Shown here one piece after another: positions 1 through 12,101 of a stretch of 64,000 bases of DNA. The notes beneath the pieces are model-generated. The model was not told the origin of the DNA. It saw only the letters and a list, made by a program, of their open reading frames with translations, and made no database searches. Within the stretch, counting starts at the first letter, position 1. Each line of letters begins with the position of its first letter. Source of the DNA: Kappaphycus alvarezii (taxonomy: Eukaryota; Rhodophyta; Florideophyceae; Gigartinales; Solieriaceae); the NCBI GenBank assembly GCA_002205965.3, contig NADL03000073.1:310001-374000 (forward strand), read 5' to 3'. Made by a program: the position numbers and the translations under genes.

Positions 1-181
1 CACCGGTCCGCTAACAGTAAGCGCCTTTAACTTTGTTCGCTATTAAGAACCACTCCGGAACCGCCTCTGCGGGGTCTGGCCCTTCCTTTTCGAACGCGTC
101 CTGTCATTACTTGCTAACTTACTGTCTAATTTTTCTCGTCACTCTCCCGGGCTCGGTCTCGGCACTTTTCGCCCCGGGATT

Positions 182-655
182 TTGCTTCTTCACTTATCAA
201 TCCACTTGCTATATTGTCGCTATGGCTGCGAGAGGAATACTCGCCACAAAAACCAGGTGACTTTACTGGGGAATGATCTTGCAAGAGCAGCCCGACGTCC
301 ATTTATTGAATCTCGTTCACACTACCAAAACAGGACAAAGCCGGAAATCAGGGCGATGGGAGCTGTCGCTGGCATGGTTTATTTTTACGTAACCTTTGTC
401 AACCCGCTCGCTCCCTCCGACGCAAGAGCCAGGGCTTTCAACCCACTCACAATCCTCAACTCAGCCCACGCAGAGAAGCAGCGGAAATACCAAAGGTTCC
501 TTGCTGAGCTGCCTGGGAGAAACAGGCTGGTTCCTGTTCCCATCTCAACGCTTAGAGGATGGCATCCGGCGGCGTTCTCCGTCGTCAAGGAACTCGCGAG
601 AACTGTTGCCACTCGCGCAATAGAACGGTTTTCGAAGGTTCGAGGCATTCTTTAA
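182..655 (+). pseudogene. LINE-like retrotransposon ORF, C-terminal relic
   Basis: An open frame of 157 codons ends with residues typical of the extreme C-terminus of algal and protist non-LTR reverse-transcriptase proteins: 'YFYVTFVNPLAPS', then an alanine/lysine helix 'AHAEKQRKYQRFLAEL', then 'LVPVPISTLRGWHPAAFSVV' and an arginine-rich tail. In that family this part follows the RT domain and reads roughly 'DVTVxxPL ... AExxKxxKY ... F.P...s..G'. No RT catalytic motif lies in the available upstream sequence, so the element is either truncated here or continues beyond the window edge. A diverged homologue lies on the opposite strand at 1056-1380. The assignment is by family pattern recalled, not by search. 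The real 5' boundary is unknown. Confidence 0.5.
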
Positions 656-1055
656 CAGCGGCACTCCGCATTGACAGTAACCTCCAATGCCGCTTGTTTG
701 CTGGCTGGCCTACCTTCCACCATCTGGTAGATTGGAGTGCCATCTACAGTTTTCGACGCACTGTACGGTTTCACAATTGGCTTGGCCATTATACGGTATC
801 TACGCTCAGGTACAAATTTACAGGGTACCAACCCACATATCTACCACAGTAAATTAACCCCCCATTTTCCCTTATCAAAACACACACAAGAGGTAAACAT
901 GGGGATTTCATTTACAGTAATAAATAAGCTGGCTGAGACCAAGTCAAATTGTACGGTATTGTGCATTCACGTGAACTGCAGCGGCATGAATTGATTGTAC
1001 CTCACTCTACTGGAAGTTGAGGGGAGGCAAGAAAGCAAAAAAGTCGCTTTGGAAG

Positions 1056-1380
1056 TTACCAAGACTGCGTAGTGTCGCTGTAATAATATATTGCACCTTC
1101 GAAAGCCATCCAATTGCGGTAATAGCGATAGTTCAAAGCAAACGCCTCCGAATTCCAGTCTCTAAACGTTGAGATGGAGACAGGAAATGTCTCCGTCCCC
1201 CTTGGCAATCTAGCAGGAAATCAATGGTATTTCCGCCTCCTCTCCGCTTCAGCGGCTTTTAGGCTCGTGAGCGGGTTGACCCTCTTCGTCCTTCCATACA
1301 TGTGGTTAAGAGGGTCGACGAACGTTACATCGAAGTAGTTCATATCTCCGACAGCTCCCGTCGCCGTGGGGTCCTGTCTT
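1056..1380 (-). pseudogene. LINE-like C-terminal relic, diverged second copy
   Basis: Read on the minus strand, this gives 'GAVGDMNYFDVTFVDPL', 'RVNPLTSLKAAEAERRRKYH', an in-frame TGA, then 'FPVSISTFRDWNSEAFAL'. Each block aligns in order with the plus-strand relic at 182-655 ('GAVAGMVYFYVTFVNPL', 'FNPLTILNSAHAEKQRKYQ', 'VPVPISTLRGWHPAAFSVV'). The two copies therefore point at each other and come from related elements. The nonsense codon and loss of similarity after 'AFAL' mark it as dead. Confidence 0.5.
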
Positions 1381-1960
1381 GTTATAAAAAGAAAAACCAT
1401 TAACAGTATGCAGTATGAATCAAGGATAAGAAACTCTAAAATGAAGGTTTCTTGGCGGCCTACCCCGGCCCGATGTGTTACGATGCCCTAGACATCGGCG
1501 TCGCATCCGCGGTCTTGATTTTCGGCATAGCTCTACAGTCTGCTTCCTCCATACCCATTTCGTCTCAGCTGCCGAGGTCTACAACGCCCATTGGACATTA
1601 ATGCTCCGCTGAAACCCTGGATTCCCGTTGTGGGCTTTTTACCGCTCCAATAACAACACTAAACTAATCATGGAAGAAGTCGCCGACTACGCCACAGATC
1701 TTTCGGCATCCAGCTCCCGCCTTAACTCTACCACAATTTCCTACGCAATCCCAAAGCAGACCATGTCATCCAAGCTCCAGCACTGGACTGTCGGTTCGAC
1801 GTCCTACTGCTCGTCCCGGGCACGGAACTCAAGCCCTTGGACATACTGATCATTGTCTTCAATATCAAAGTGGTCTCGCGATTAAAGGCCATCGCAACTA
1901 CGAAGGACATTATGCAGAATGAAAACAATGACGACGTTGTACCCGATAGAGAAGTAAATT

Positions 1961-1981
1961 AAAGAAGAAGAAGAAGAAGAC
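1961..1981. repeat. (AAG)n microsatellite
   Basis: Five to six perfect AAG units follow the sequence gtaaatta. The stretch 1381-2340 around it otherwise has only short ORFs (longest 73 codons) that I do not recognise. Confidence 0.9.
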
Positions 1982-2340
1982 TTTACCAATCAGGAAAAGG
2001 AAGGGCTAACGGCCCTCAAAGGGGGAAAAATCTTTCCGAGCCAGGAGCGGTTGAGTTGTCGTCAGTTGATTAACGACTTAATTTTTGAAAAGTTTTTCAA
2101 TGATAAGAAAACTTTTTTAAAAACTTATTCATGTTTGCATCTTTTTTTACTTCAAGCTATAATACTTCTAGAAAATTCAGCATAATTCGCTAGTGCATAT
2201 CTTCCATGGGAGTGAATTGGTTGCGGGAGAAATTGGACGAGCAAAAGCTCTGAACGAAGACCTCTCACAGATAGAAAAAATAAAAGGCGAGAAAACTGCG
2301 TTGAGAGAATATTTTAATACATTTTTTCGTTCTTTCAAAA

Positions 2341-2378
2341 GGTCACCAATTGATTACAAATGTAATCAATTGATGACC
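2341..2378. repeat. 18-bp inverted repeat (hairpin)
   Basis: The arm ggtcaccaattgattaca is followed by a two-base spacer and then its reverse complement with one mismatch. It ends 15 bp before the left end of the MITE at 2394. It could fold into a near-perfect hairpin. No U-tract or gene end is adjacent, so I do not call it a terminator. Confidence 0.85.
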
Positions 2379-2393
2379 ATTTTAGAATAGACC

Positions 2394-2837
2394 CTAGTGT
2401 CTATCCGACCACGCACTGTCCTCATATGAGGCACACTTTGTCCTCATATGAGGACAATTTCCGCTACATGTTGGAATGGAAAATGTTTTGGAAGCCCGAA
2501 ATTTTTACTGGAAAAAGGTTTTTTATGTTTAGTTACAGTACAGTAATTTTTACTGTACATGCGCCCTCGTTTCTGAAACCCCCACGATAATATGAACTAT
2601 TTTACCTTCCAAAATGAAGTCGTTTTCACAACTTCTTGCGAAGAGCGGAAGCTGGTGAGGGAAATTGGTCTAGCCTTCACCGAGGTCAACAATCTTGAAA
2701 AGTTTGTTTTGATCGGCCATCTACACTCATGAACTAATGCGGAGGACAAGAAATGCGCTGAGGTAAAAAAATTTTGTATTGAAAAAGAAGTGCTAAAAGT
2801 AGTCCTCATATGAGGACAACGGTCCAATAGACACTAG
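2394..2837. mobile_element. TIR MITE, copy 1
   Basis: A 444-bp element begins ctagtgtctatcc and ends atagacactag, an 11-bp terminal inverted repeat. Inside are several copies of the 12-bp palindrome CCTCATATGAGG, two near the left end and one near the right end. Two other copies in the window (11104-11549 and 43388-43832) have the same length, same ends and the same internal landmarks (for example ttttgatcggccatcta and the aagcccgaaattt block). CTAG at both ends could be part of the repeat or a preferred target. A TA duplication as in Tc1/mariner-type MITEs would fit. No transposase is encoded. Confidence 0.85.
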
Positions 2838-2847
2838 ATATATCTTG

Positions 2848-2906
2848 TTTCTATCCGCTATAGCGCTGTAATCATATGAGGAACGCATCGTTTTCATGTG
2901 AGGAGA
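2848..2906. mobile_element. Degraded left end of the same MITE
   Basis: The sequence gtttctatccgctatagc followed by atcatatgagg and catgtgagg parallels the left 60 bp of the three full MITE copies (gtgtctatccgttatagcactgtcctcatatgagg and so on). It lies immediately after copy 1, so it is a second insertion or a partial duplication. The rest of the element is not recognisable. Confidence 0.6.
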
Positions 2907-5900
2907 GAAACAGGTTGCCGTACTGTACCGTAGAAATAAAGTATTTTTTAGGCCTAATTTTTTTTGGTAGAAGTGTTGCTCCGTAAAGGAAAATTATATT
3001 AGATAGTTTCTATCTTTCTGAATTGAATATCTTTTTGGTAGTTCTATTTAGGTTCCACTGCAATATTTATACAAATGGCGTTGGTTTGACGGGTATCCGT
3101 GCACAATAAGATGAAACGGCATCGAGCTTCAAATAATCCATGTCAATTTGTCACATCCATCACTAGTATAATGACCTACGGTGCGAATCCGAGGTCGAAG
3201 GCCCAGATATAGTCGGATCGTTTCTCTCAATATCTCTATCAGAGGCCCAAAAATTCCTACGGGAGCTCGACTGATTTCGAAAACGATGCTATCTCAGTCT
3301 CTGTCAGGCATCCACTTGAACATGATGCAGGATACAAGTGCACCTCATAAAATTATAAATAAGTACGCCATATGCAGAAGCTAAGTTTTCAAGACAGACG
3401 ACGAAAGTAAATCCATTACGTGGATATAGAACTAGAATTAACATATTATTGTTTTTTCCTTTAGTTTTTTACACTGATTCCATCATCCTTGAGTCCTATG
3501 TAAGGTCCACTTGATTTTTTGCGCAAACAGGATCCATAAAAATCACTTTTTGTTCTAGCTTGACAGATATAAAGATCATTAAGGCCATTTTCACGGCAAT
3601 TAGAGCTAAAAACTTCGACTTACCGCTCTTACAAAATCCACAGCGACCATGGTAAAATGCGTTGGTTTATCAACCAGTACATAGCATTCTATTCTCATTT
3701 TTACAGGGAGACGAATTGCGAAACGTGGCACAAGATATAATATGGTTTTTTCATCCTCATTTCATGCTCAATTTGACTCTCTACGATTTATGGAATCAAA
3801 TTTGTTTCAATGAGTTCTTCCGCAAGAATCTCACAAAAATTAGATTATGAGGAGGAAGTTCTTGGCCCGAGAGAATGATTGTTAAATAACAAAGCATCAA
3901 CTATTATGATATATAGGAGATTGATTCTAAGTGTATCTTGCCCACATCTGTTGTGACGATCGATTTTAGAACACGTATCTTATTATCTCTTTGAAACATA
4001 GAGAACCGCTATATCTTATTCCATTTTCTTTGTTTCTCCCTCCACGGTTCCCAAACTTTACTTCCAAATTTTTGTCTCTTGGTTGGTTTTATATCAACTG
4101 CTTATCAAAAATTTCTGTTCTCCATCCGTGCACAAAACAGACATTAGAGATTTGTCCCAGTCAATAATTTTTTATACCATCGAGACATAATCTTCGCCCT
4201 CCATGGGCTCAAATGCGGACTGGTGTTCCACTTGATCCACTACCCCAATACAGTAGCACCTGCTGGTACTTTAACACACGCAGATACGAGAAGATAGTGT
4301 GACATATTGCCTACGTTGTATCATTGATAGCCTTCAAAAATACACTCCACCGATATCATCCTGTGTCATCTTTCAGAAGTACATTTGATGCAAATATTTC
4401 GGACAATTAGCTCAAAATATCCTGTATGACATGATTTCTCCAAAGCTTGGGCCTGGAATCTACTTTGATTGCTTTTCACTTCGGAGGTCACAAACAATTG
4501 AAATTTGATAGCTTTTAATTAAAATAAGAACTCCTAAGAACTTTAATATCTCGCGTGACTAGGCGGTTTGCATTCCGAAACCATCTAAACGATAATTTCT
4601 AAGGTCACACATGAAATTTAATGACATAGCAGAAATAAGCTCATAAATTATTCAAATGGCAACAAATAAAGAGAAATACGCCCACAAATGAGCGAAATAC
4701 CTGGGTAGCTAATTACTTTGCAGCTTTTTTAGGAAATATTTTCATTGACAGATGTGAATACCTCCTGATTAGTCCACAATCGGCCCAATGCATTTTCAGT
4801 TTCATCTGATTTATGCACGGTGGAATCATCTGATTAACCATCTGAGGCGGACGAGGATAACTGAGAAACATCTAAATCTTGTTTTTATCGTTGATTAGGC
4901 AAATAAGCGTGTTCAATTTTTTTCAAATCGTCTATCAGAGGCATTCTTGCTCTGATATTGACAATTATCAGCGTGAAAATATTCAAAGATTATGAATATT
5001 TCAGAAAATTCCACTGAATTCCTCCTACTCCTATTTGCAATGCCTTATGGACTGAAACTACGGTAATGAAGACTAACTACGTCTCCCAAGAAGACCCATT
5101 CCAGCTCTTACGTTTTGCTGCTGTCTCAACAAGGGAAGCACCGTAGTTAATGGGATTTCTTGGAACGTTGAGAGGATCCATTTTTGGGAAGAAGAAGGGA
5201 AATTCTAAGGTTACTCAGCGCTTATGAGAGCTTCAATTCTCCGAAATTTTCGAAAAGTTTGTTTTGATAGAATAACCTCATGTTTTGAAAAGCAAGTGGG
5301 ACAGAAAAAGGACATCAAAAGTATCGCATTTTAAAAAATCGTTAATATCGTCCTCATATGAGAACGATGGTACTATACTCCCCATAGAAGTACAATATTC
5401 CGTAAGCATCAGTGCCATTCTGTAGAACCTATTACTATAGCAAATGCTTGCTTAAAAAATCTAAGACGAGAAAAAATGTTCTGAAAAAGGCAGAGAACAC
5501 TATTAAATGTATACTAAAAATTTTTACTACGATTCTCACAGCAGATTATGATTTTCTACGGTTACTTGTTAGAAAAGGTAGTTAATGAGTTATCCTCAAA
5601 TAAATGGAGGTTCTACAAACCTGTTGTGCGCTGGAATCCTTAACTCACTCCCCATGTTTAATTCGCATGCCACACTTTTTTCGTCGGATTTTCCGTAATC
5701 GTCCATCTTCTCATTTGCTATTATTGCAACAAAATTCCTTGCAAATTTAGAGACTTTTCAAGCATACAGAGCAAACCGATACGATCATCACGCCTTAGAT
5801 GTCCAAATGAGTAGTTTATCGTAGGAAACAATTTATGTAGATTCTAAATATGTAAATAATGATGTTTGAAATAAAATTCACGAACTAAAGCACCCCAAAT

Positions 5901-7126
5901 GCAGGCAATTATAACAAAAAAAACTATATATCCATAAACTTATGAATGTGCCTCACCAAATTTGATATGACCACTAAGTATTCTTTACCGATTTAAAAGC
6001 CGTCTGGTAATACAGATTGTTTTTTCCTCCTAGTTATTCAACGTGAATTTTGCAGACACACCTGAGCTCTACGTGGTCGACACTCTCCATCACCAACAAC
6101 TGATTTCGAATCTGTTTGTCACTGTATTGATCATTAGCAATAAAAGATTTACTTAAATGATTAGTCTAGAACGAAGCCATGTAGAAACTATACCATCGTC
6201 GCACTTCGGATAAAAATTACACTATAAGAAACTGGCAGTGAAGGACTTACAAGATAAGACGTCATGCTCGTATAGTTTCGTAATAAAGGTTACAATTTAT
6301 TGAAGGGAACTTTTGGCCATAACTAGTGCCTTGGAAAAGAATTCATAGTTTATTTAATTTATCTGAATAGAAGCACTTTATGTGCGTAGCCCCATGAATA
6401 TTAATTTGTAAACTTGAAGGCACACACGGTAGGTGCACATCTGTAGTTTATATTCGAGATCATATAAGTTGACCTCAAATTTTCAATGCCGTAATCTTCT
6501 ACCCAGCTACACTAAATTTGACAGCAACACTGAATCTGACATTCCGTTGAAGTTCTACAAGGCTTCGATTATCGCTTTTCACTTGGCAATATACGAACGA
6601 ACCATATCGATTCACAATAAATTTTCTGTGTTGGATGCTACGTGGAATGGTACGGGATTCCACAATGTTAATGAAATTGGGGGCCAAAATATATCATTGA
6701 ATAGGCAGGAAGGAGCTGGCATAAGTCACAAATTCATTTTCAAGAAACTCCAATGATCTGCACGTAGAATAAAATCCACTATAAAGCTGCCCTTCTATCA
6801 CATTGAGAAGTATCTCTCACTCTATCTACCCCATGTCCATCCATTTCAATTATTCCAGGGTATCGCGAACCTTATTCAAATTCCCTGAAGAATTCAATAT
6901 CTATTCATTCTTGGCGTAGCACACCACCTACACCTTCCCCTCTGCTACTTTTCTCTCCCATACTTTTGCACTCCCCTTCCTTTCATTTTACGTCCTCTCA
7001 AGAGTTTACTTCTGTTCTTTGTTGCCCTATTGCTCAAAAATTAGCAGCCCCTTTCCCTCTGGAAAATAAATTTCCTTTTTTCCAAGCAGGTGTCCCCAGA
7101 AACCTCTACTTGCAAGGGAAGGTATG
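2907..7126. other. AT-rich region without a recognisable gene
   Basis: Only short, composition-driven ORFs occur (the longest is 107 codons at 6433-6756, without recognisable features). One degraded MITE is annotated separately at about 5225-5400. Near 4160-4230 the minus strand reads 'SAFEPM', vaguely like the N-terminal region of the PIF-like transposase at 9.4-10.4 kb, but this is too short to call. Confidence 0.6.
5225..5400. mobile_element. Strongly diverged right half of the MITE family
   Basis: The order of landmarks gaaaagtttgttttgat, gggacag, then gtcctcatatgagaacgatgg and ccatag matches the right half of the MITE copies at 2394, 11104 and 43388. Point differences and small gaps are frequent and the terminal repeat is damaged, so this is an older insertion. 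Confidence 0.5.
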
Positions 7127-8464
7127 GGATCAAAACGGAGCAAAAAAGTAGGCCAATTCGAGCTTCTTGTCTCACGTCCGGATTCAGCATGGACATAAAC
7201 TTGAGGAGTTGATTAGGTTTGCCAGAAAAGGTATTGATGACGTGGAAAGCGTGTTTTTGAATTCTAAGGAAGCAGGGCAAGCATATGACTGGTTAGAAGT
7301 GGTCATTTTGTGCCTTCAACCGTTTCCAATGGTAGAGAAAATTATCTTCGCAAAGCACTTCTGCTGTCGTCTTATCAGAGTCTACACTTTAACGAAGTAT
7401 AAGGATGGACTCAAGAAGGTTGTGTAGAATAAGATCGCTTCAATATTGCCAGAACATTAGCTCTGGTCTTTTATTGGTATATTCCATGTAATAAAAACTT
7501 CTCAGCTATTATTGATAATTTTCCGACTTGGAACTAAAAATGGATTTAGACAAATTCTATTTGATTTAACACCGGTGGAAGATGAATATTACCTAGACGC
7601 AGATGAGTATTTAAGATTGGAATAATTTATACTTTTTGCATATTGCAAGAGCAGTCGAAATATATTTGTATTAATCGTGAATAACTACCCAACAAATAAG
7701 GATTTTGATGAACATGTGATTACTTTTTTTCAGTTATGCTTCGCAACTTTTCAACCTGGCGATGGGTATGTTCTAAAGAATCATGAAGTTGTCATATCTA
7801 AAGTGAAGAAGCTAATGCAGAAACTCCGGAACCTAGCTATCATGGTAAAGCTGATAAAATTGACAAGTATGAAGCCGAATTCCGGAAGCGCAACGTGTTC
7901 AAGTTACCTGTTTGAGATTTTGAGTCGGTTTAAATATATAAACGGGTTCTCAATGATCTAAAAATTGAAGAAGCGGATGAGTAGATACTACAAAAGCTGA
8001 AATCAGGATAATGGACAATTTACGCATTAGTCTGGCTGAACTATATAGCGTTAAGAAGACGTTATAAGCATCCAATATTACTTTAGCAGCTATATGCGCT
8101 CTTTTCTACGAGTTAATTGAGAATTTATCGACAATGTGTGAACACCTGGCATCAAACACAGAAATCGTTCTTCAGCCGGATTTTGAATGGAATTCGTTAA
8201 GCTTCAAGGAAACACGGGAGTTGAGATTTCTGACAATGGACGATTGTTTATTGCTGGTTTGAAGGTATAATTGAATGTAGCGCTACTTTCCAACAAGAAG
8301 AGGCCGTTTCTTAGAGAGCAAGGCGCTAAAACGGCTGAAAAGATGATAAAGCACTCTCCTACATGAGATCAAGGTTCCCATTGCCTACGTTTAATGTCTG
8401 TGAGCGAATTTTCTCGAAAGTTAGATTCTCTCTCGATAGCCGCCGGAAAGGGACTGATCGATGA
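7127..8464 (+). pseudogene. hAT-family transposase relic
   Basis: Successive frames on the plus strand recover an hAT (hobo/Ac/Tam3) transposase. At 7290 there is 'DWLEVVILCLQPFPMVEKII', the family's W..W.....PF..VE segment. At about 7760-7950 there is 'KVKKLMQKLRN' followed by 'SSYLFEILSRF', matching the kvr.lm.kLR...TRWSSt..Ml.R region. At 8363-8464 the C-terminal dimerisation motif 'FNVCERIFSKVRFSLDSRR' is present. Several frameshifts and stops separate the pieces, so the gene is dead. A possible original start is the ATG at 7127 ('MGSKRSKKVGQFELL'). No terminal inverted repeats or 8-bp target duplication were identified by eye. Confidence 0.75.
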
Positions 8465-9374
8465 ATACTACTTTCTGATATGTGGCGGAGGTTGAAGATG
8501 TGTTCACAACAAAGTAGTGCATGACTTTATTATCATACAAACCGTTCATTTAATCACCTGAGCACTTCTTTTGATTAAATTCATTCGCACTTATATCTAC
8601 GCGTGAGACTGGCTGTAATGCGGGAGGGGGCGCGCGAATCATTACAGGTTTAAAAAAAGAGAGGGAGCAGTGGAATTTGTTATCGAAGGTGGTGCGGAGG
8701 GGGCGAAGGGGTTCGTGGCGGATGAACAAAAGCAAAATAGGTTCCTAAGGAACACTTTTCTTCTAGAATTCTTTTACCTTGGTAAAGTTTCAGAATTTTA
8801 CTGAGTTACCATGTCAAGCGCCACCGAATATTTATTTAGTACTGTCGTCCTGCAGCTACATTTATTTAGAGGCCCTTTTTACTTGGATAATTTTCTTTGG
8901 ACACGCTAAAATACAATAGATCTACAATTAAGATACTAAGTAGAAGCCTGGGACATCCTAAATTGCAGAAATGACAGTACTTTTGACTAATAGCTGACCT
9001 AACACAAAGAATGGAATATAATGAAACAAGAACTTTTTGTAAAAAACATAAAATAATTATTCTAGATACAGGAAAAAATTATCAAGTGACATATTGCTTA
9101 ATCAACTACTGACTAAATCAAGCATTGCAGAAGATCCTTCCTTCATGCAACGTGCCATGCTTCCTAGCTCAGCCGACAACCTTGTCCTGCGTTTTCGCAT
9201 GGTACCGCTGCTGGACGAATCTACGTGTTATATTTTCTCCAAGCCCAACTCCTTCAATTTTTCCCCATACAATCTAGCCATATTACCATTATCATTATGT
9301 AGCGCATTTCATTTCACATTCGATTTTATCAAAGCTGAATAAGGATTTAAAACACTGTCATATCACATTTCGTC
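8465..9374. other. No recognisable gene
   Basis: Short ORFs only (maximum 82 codons at 9094-9342). There is no similarity to the neighbouring elements that I can see. It may include the 3' flank of the hAT relic and the 3' end of the PIF-like relic. Confidence 0.5.
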
Positions 9375-10401
9375 CTATCTCTAGCGGTTGGTCTTCACAG
9401 CCCATAGATAGGGTAAACACCCAAAGAAACTCTTGGCAATGGTGCGGTCCGAACAGATCCCCTTATTCACCCGAATCTTTCCAGACGAATAAATACCATC
9501 TATAGGCCTTTTCTTTGGATGAAAAACCTTTGTCACGCTCGAGGCTTCCTGGTATCTCTTACCTGCCTAAATATTCCAGTGATTTGGTACTTTCCTGTCA
9601 GGAAGCCCACCCATGGAATTTACTAAAGCCTTTCTTCTGTCTTGGGGTCACATTTCCATGAAAAATAAGAAGGCCTTTAATAACCATAATGCCAGCGACT
9701 GAGCCAGCACGTCGAAGGTTCCCAATCGGCTGAGCCATTCGGAAAGACAGAAATCTAGTTTTTATAATCGTAGAGCTTGTAATTATTGTTGAAGTCGCCT
9801 TTTTCCTTTGTCATGATTTCACTCGGGCGACTCGTGCTGTGGAAAGTCAAATAAGTGGCAAAGATCGCAATCTTTTAGTTCTGGAACTAAATTCTTTCTT
9901 TAAAGAATCGAGACATTGTAAGCAAACTTTCAAACTTCCGTACTGATTCTTCAAACAATAGCGGACATACTATATTGACCAATCCAATAACCATGGGCTC
10001 AAATGTAGGGCCTTTTATTCCAAACATTTTTCCATTAAAATACCATTTCCCACCATTCTTTAGTGCTGAAAGAACCATGAATATGACATACTTCGGTTTT
10101 GATTCATATTTTCGACCTTGGCCTTCTCCATACTGAGCACGGGCCTTTTGTTCTTTAATGAGCCATACAGCATCAAATTCCAAAGGGAGAAGACAGTCAT
10201 TTCCATAACTGCCCCAGATCCTCCAGCTCCAACAACAAATTCCTTAACTGGGCAGTTCGGCTCCTCATTATCGACTCCGACCAAGTCTCTTCTGAGTTTT
10301 CTAGGAGCTTGTGCATTCTTTCGTGTAGTTCTGCTATTTTTGAGCCACAAGGTGTAACAATCTTGCCGCTGAAGGTTTTTCTTCCATTTGGTTCCTTCCA
10401 T
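9375..10401 (-). pseudogene. PIF-like DDE transposase relic (DDE_Tnp_4 type)
   Basis: Two overlapping minus-strand frames (10401-10060 and 10183-9887) carry 'MVLSALKNGGKWYF' and 'FGIKGPTFEPMVIGL', the N-terminal helix-rich region of PIF-like transposases found in oomycetes and algae. Further on, at about 9520-9375, 'CSDRTIAKSFFGCLPYLWAV' matches the C-terminal block with the third acidic region (SDR.ivenfFGrl..LW). The catalytic middle part between 9520 and 9887 is not recognisable and may be deleted. Frameshifts make it a relic. Other pieces of this superfamily lie at 13085-13310, 25812-26590 and 28827-29120. Confidence 0.6.
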
Positions 10402-11103
10402 CCCTGTTTAGCCTAAGTTTGTCTGGATTTTCTCTTTTCAGGTAAAGTTTCATTTTATATTTGATGCGATTATAACAATTAGTGACTTTAGCTGCATCGA
10501 GTAAGAGTTTACAGTTCTCAACTATGTGGTAGTACTTACCTTAGGTTTTTTCAATTTTAAACTATATGGAGGAGTGGGCGATATCTTTCCCCGTGTTGTT
10601 CCTGCATTTTGGCGGGGGAATGTAATCCCTTCTAAATTGGGCGCACATCGTGTTTAAAAGTTTATGCAAATGCCTCTTGACAATAACCTTGATCGTTTAT
10701 TTTCATAGTGGCCATTAATTGCCCTGTATTGCCTAATTTTGGTTCAGTGTTCTGTCAACTACTGTACGGCTTACCTCAGAGTACAGTAATACTGCAGTCG
10801 TACTCTTCTGTGCCTAAAGACAGGGTTTTTACAGAGATAAGCGAATTTCTACAATTTAGAGGTACTCATTGCACTGCAGTATTAGGTATTATATAATTTC
10901 TTGAATAGCACAGAATTACAGCAAAAAATAATTTTTTCCTTATTAATTTTTTACGCCAGGTCATACTTGGATGTCACGTTGCCACACTCCTATTTTGTGT
11001 TTAACACTAACACTGTAACTTTTCTCAGGTTGTTTTTGGAGCTAGTTTTGTACCCTCGCTGTTCGTGTATAGAACAAGTATTTTCGCTACAAAAGTCTAC
11101 TAG
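10402..11103. other. Intergenic, scattered tactgtac motifs
   Basis: No coding sequence recognised. Several isolated matches to the pentamer family (ctactgtac at 10757, agtacagtaatactgcagt near 10781) occur but no array. Confidence 0.5.
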
Positions 11104-11549
11104 CTAGTGTCTATCCGTCATAGCACTGTCCTCATATCAGGCACACTTTTTCCTTATATCAGGACAGTTTTCGCTACATTTTGGAAAGGTAAATGTTTTG
11201 GAAGCCCGAAATTTGTACTGCAAAATTTTTTTTATATGTTAAGTTGCAGCGTAGTAATTCTCACTGTACATGCGACGTCGTTTCTGAAACCCCTCACGAT
11301 AATACGAACTATATTTCCTTCCAAAATGAAGCTGTTTTCACAACTTCTTGCGAAAAGCGGAAGCTGGTGAGGAAAAACTGCTCTAGGCTTCACCGAGGTC
11401 AACAATCTTGAAACTTTTGTTTTGATCGGCCATCTAAACTCATGAACTACTGCGGAGGGACAAGAAATGCGCTGAGGTAAAAGATTTCGTATTGAGAAAA
11501 AGTGCTAAAGGTAGTCCTCATATGAGGACAACGGTCCAATAGACTCTAG
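11104..11549. mobile_element. TIR MITE, copy 2
   Basis: A 446-bp copy has left end ctagtgtctatccgtc and right end atagactctag (one mismatch in the terminal repeat). The internal palindromes are partly decayed on the left (cctcatatcagg) and intact on the right (cctcatatgagg). Length and internal order match copies at 2394 and 43388. Confidence 0.85.
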
Positions 11550-12101
11550 ACCTTCAGCGAAATATTCGTAGTGAGCTTATTAAACGAAACTTTCTTACAA
11601 AAATAAATATAAAAAAAAATATTTCCGAGGGTGTGACGTAGCTACGCATGAGACTTTCATTTGAGTCCCTCGCGATATCGTCTGGACTAAGTTCCTGGAC
11701 GCAGTGGTTCGTGCGACCGAGATACAGATCTACCATTATCAAAGTAGTGGTCAACGTTCTCAATGAAGGACATTTTTCTTTTCTCATACTTCTAATATGA
11801 GCATGAAACTTCCAAGCGGGGAACTGTGACCTGTCAGCGAATGAAGTTTGGTGTTTGATGCCTCTTTTCGAGGTGCTTTACTGAATTAAACCGATGTGTG
11901 TTGAAGTAGTCGACTTGAGTCTTCGGGACGCCCGAGTCGTGCCAACGACAGTAACGGTGGCGTTGGTGTGTCCACTATGTTGACAGTACAGTACACTACG
12001 GATCCGGAGACCTGATCCTAAGTTGATCCCAAATTAATCTAATTAATTAATACTGTACCTTGGCACTGTATAGTATGGTAAATGTGCTACACTCACCTCT
12101 C
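11550..12101. other. Possible 3' end or LTR side of the gypsy element
   Basis: The region lies directly downstream of the last gypsy ORF (which reads leftward) and would be expected to hold its 3' untranslated part and 3' LTR. I could not match it to a second copy on the other side of the element, so the LTR is not demonstrated. It contains gacagtacagtacactac and a TA-rich stretch taatctaattaattaatac. Confidence 0.3.

Noticed and set aside
4160..4230. Additional PIF-like transposase N-terminus
   Set aside because: Similarity limited to a few residues (SAFEPM) and a shared ccatgggctcaaatg string; not enough to separate from chance.
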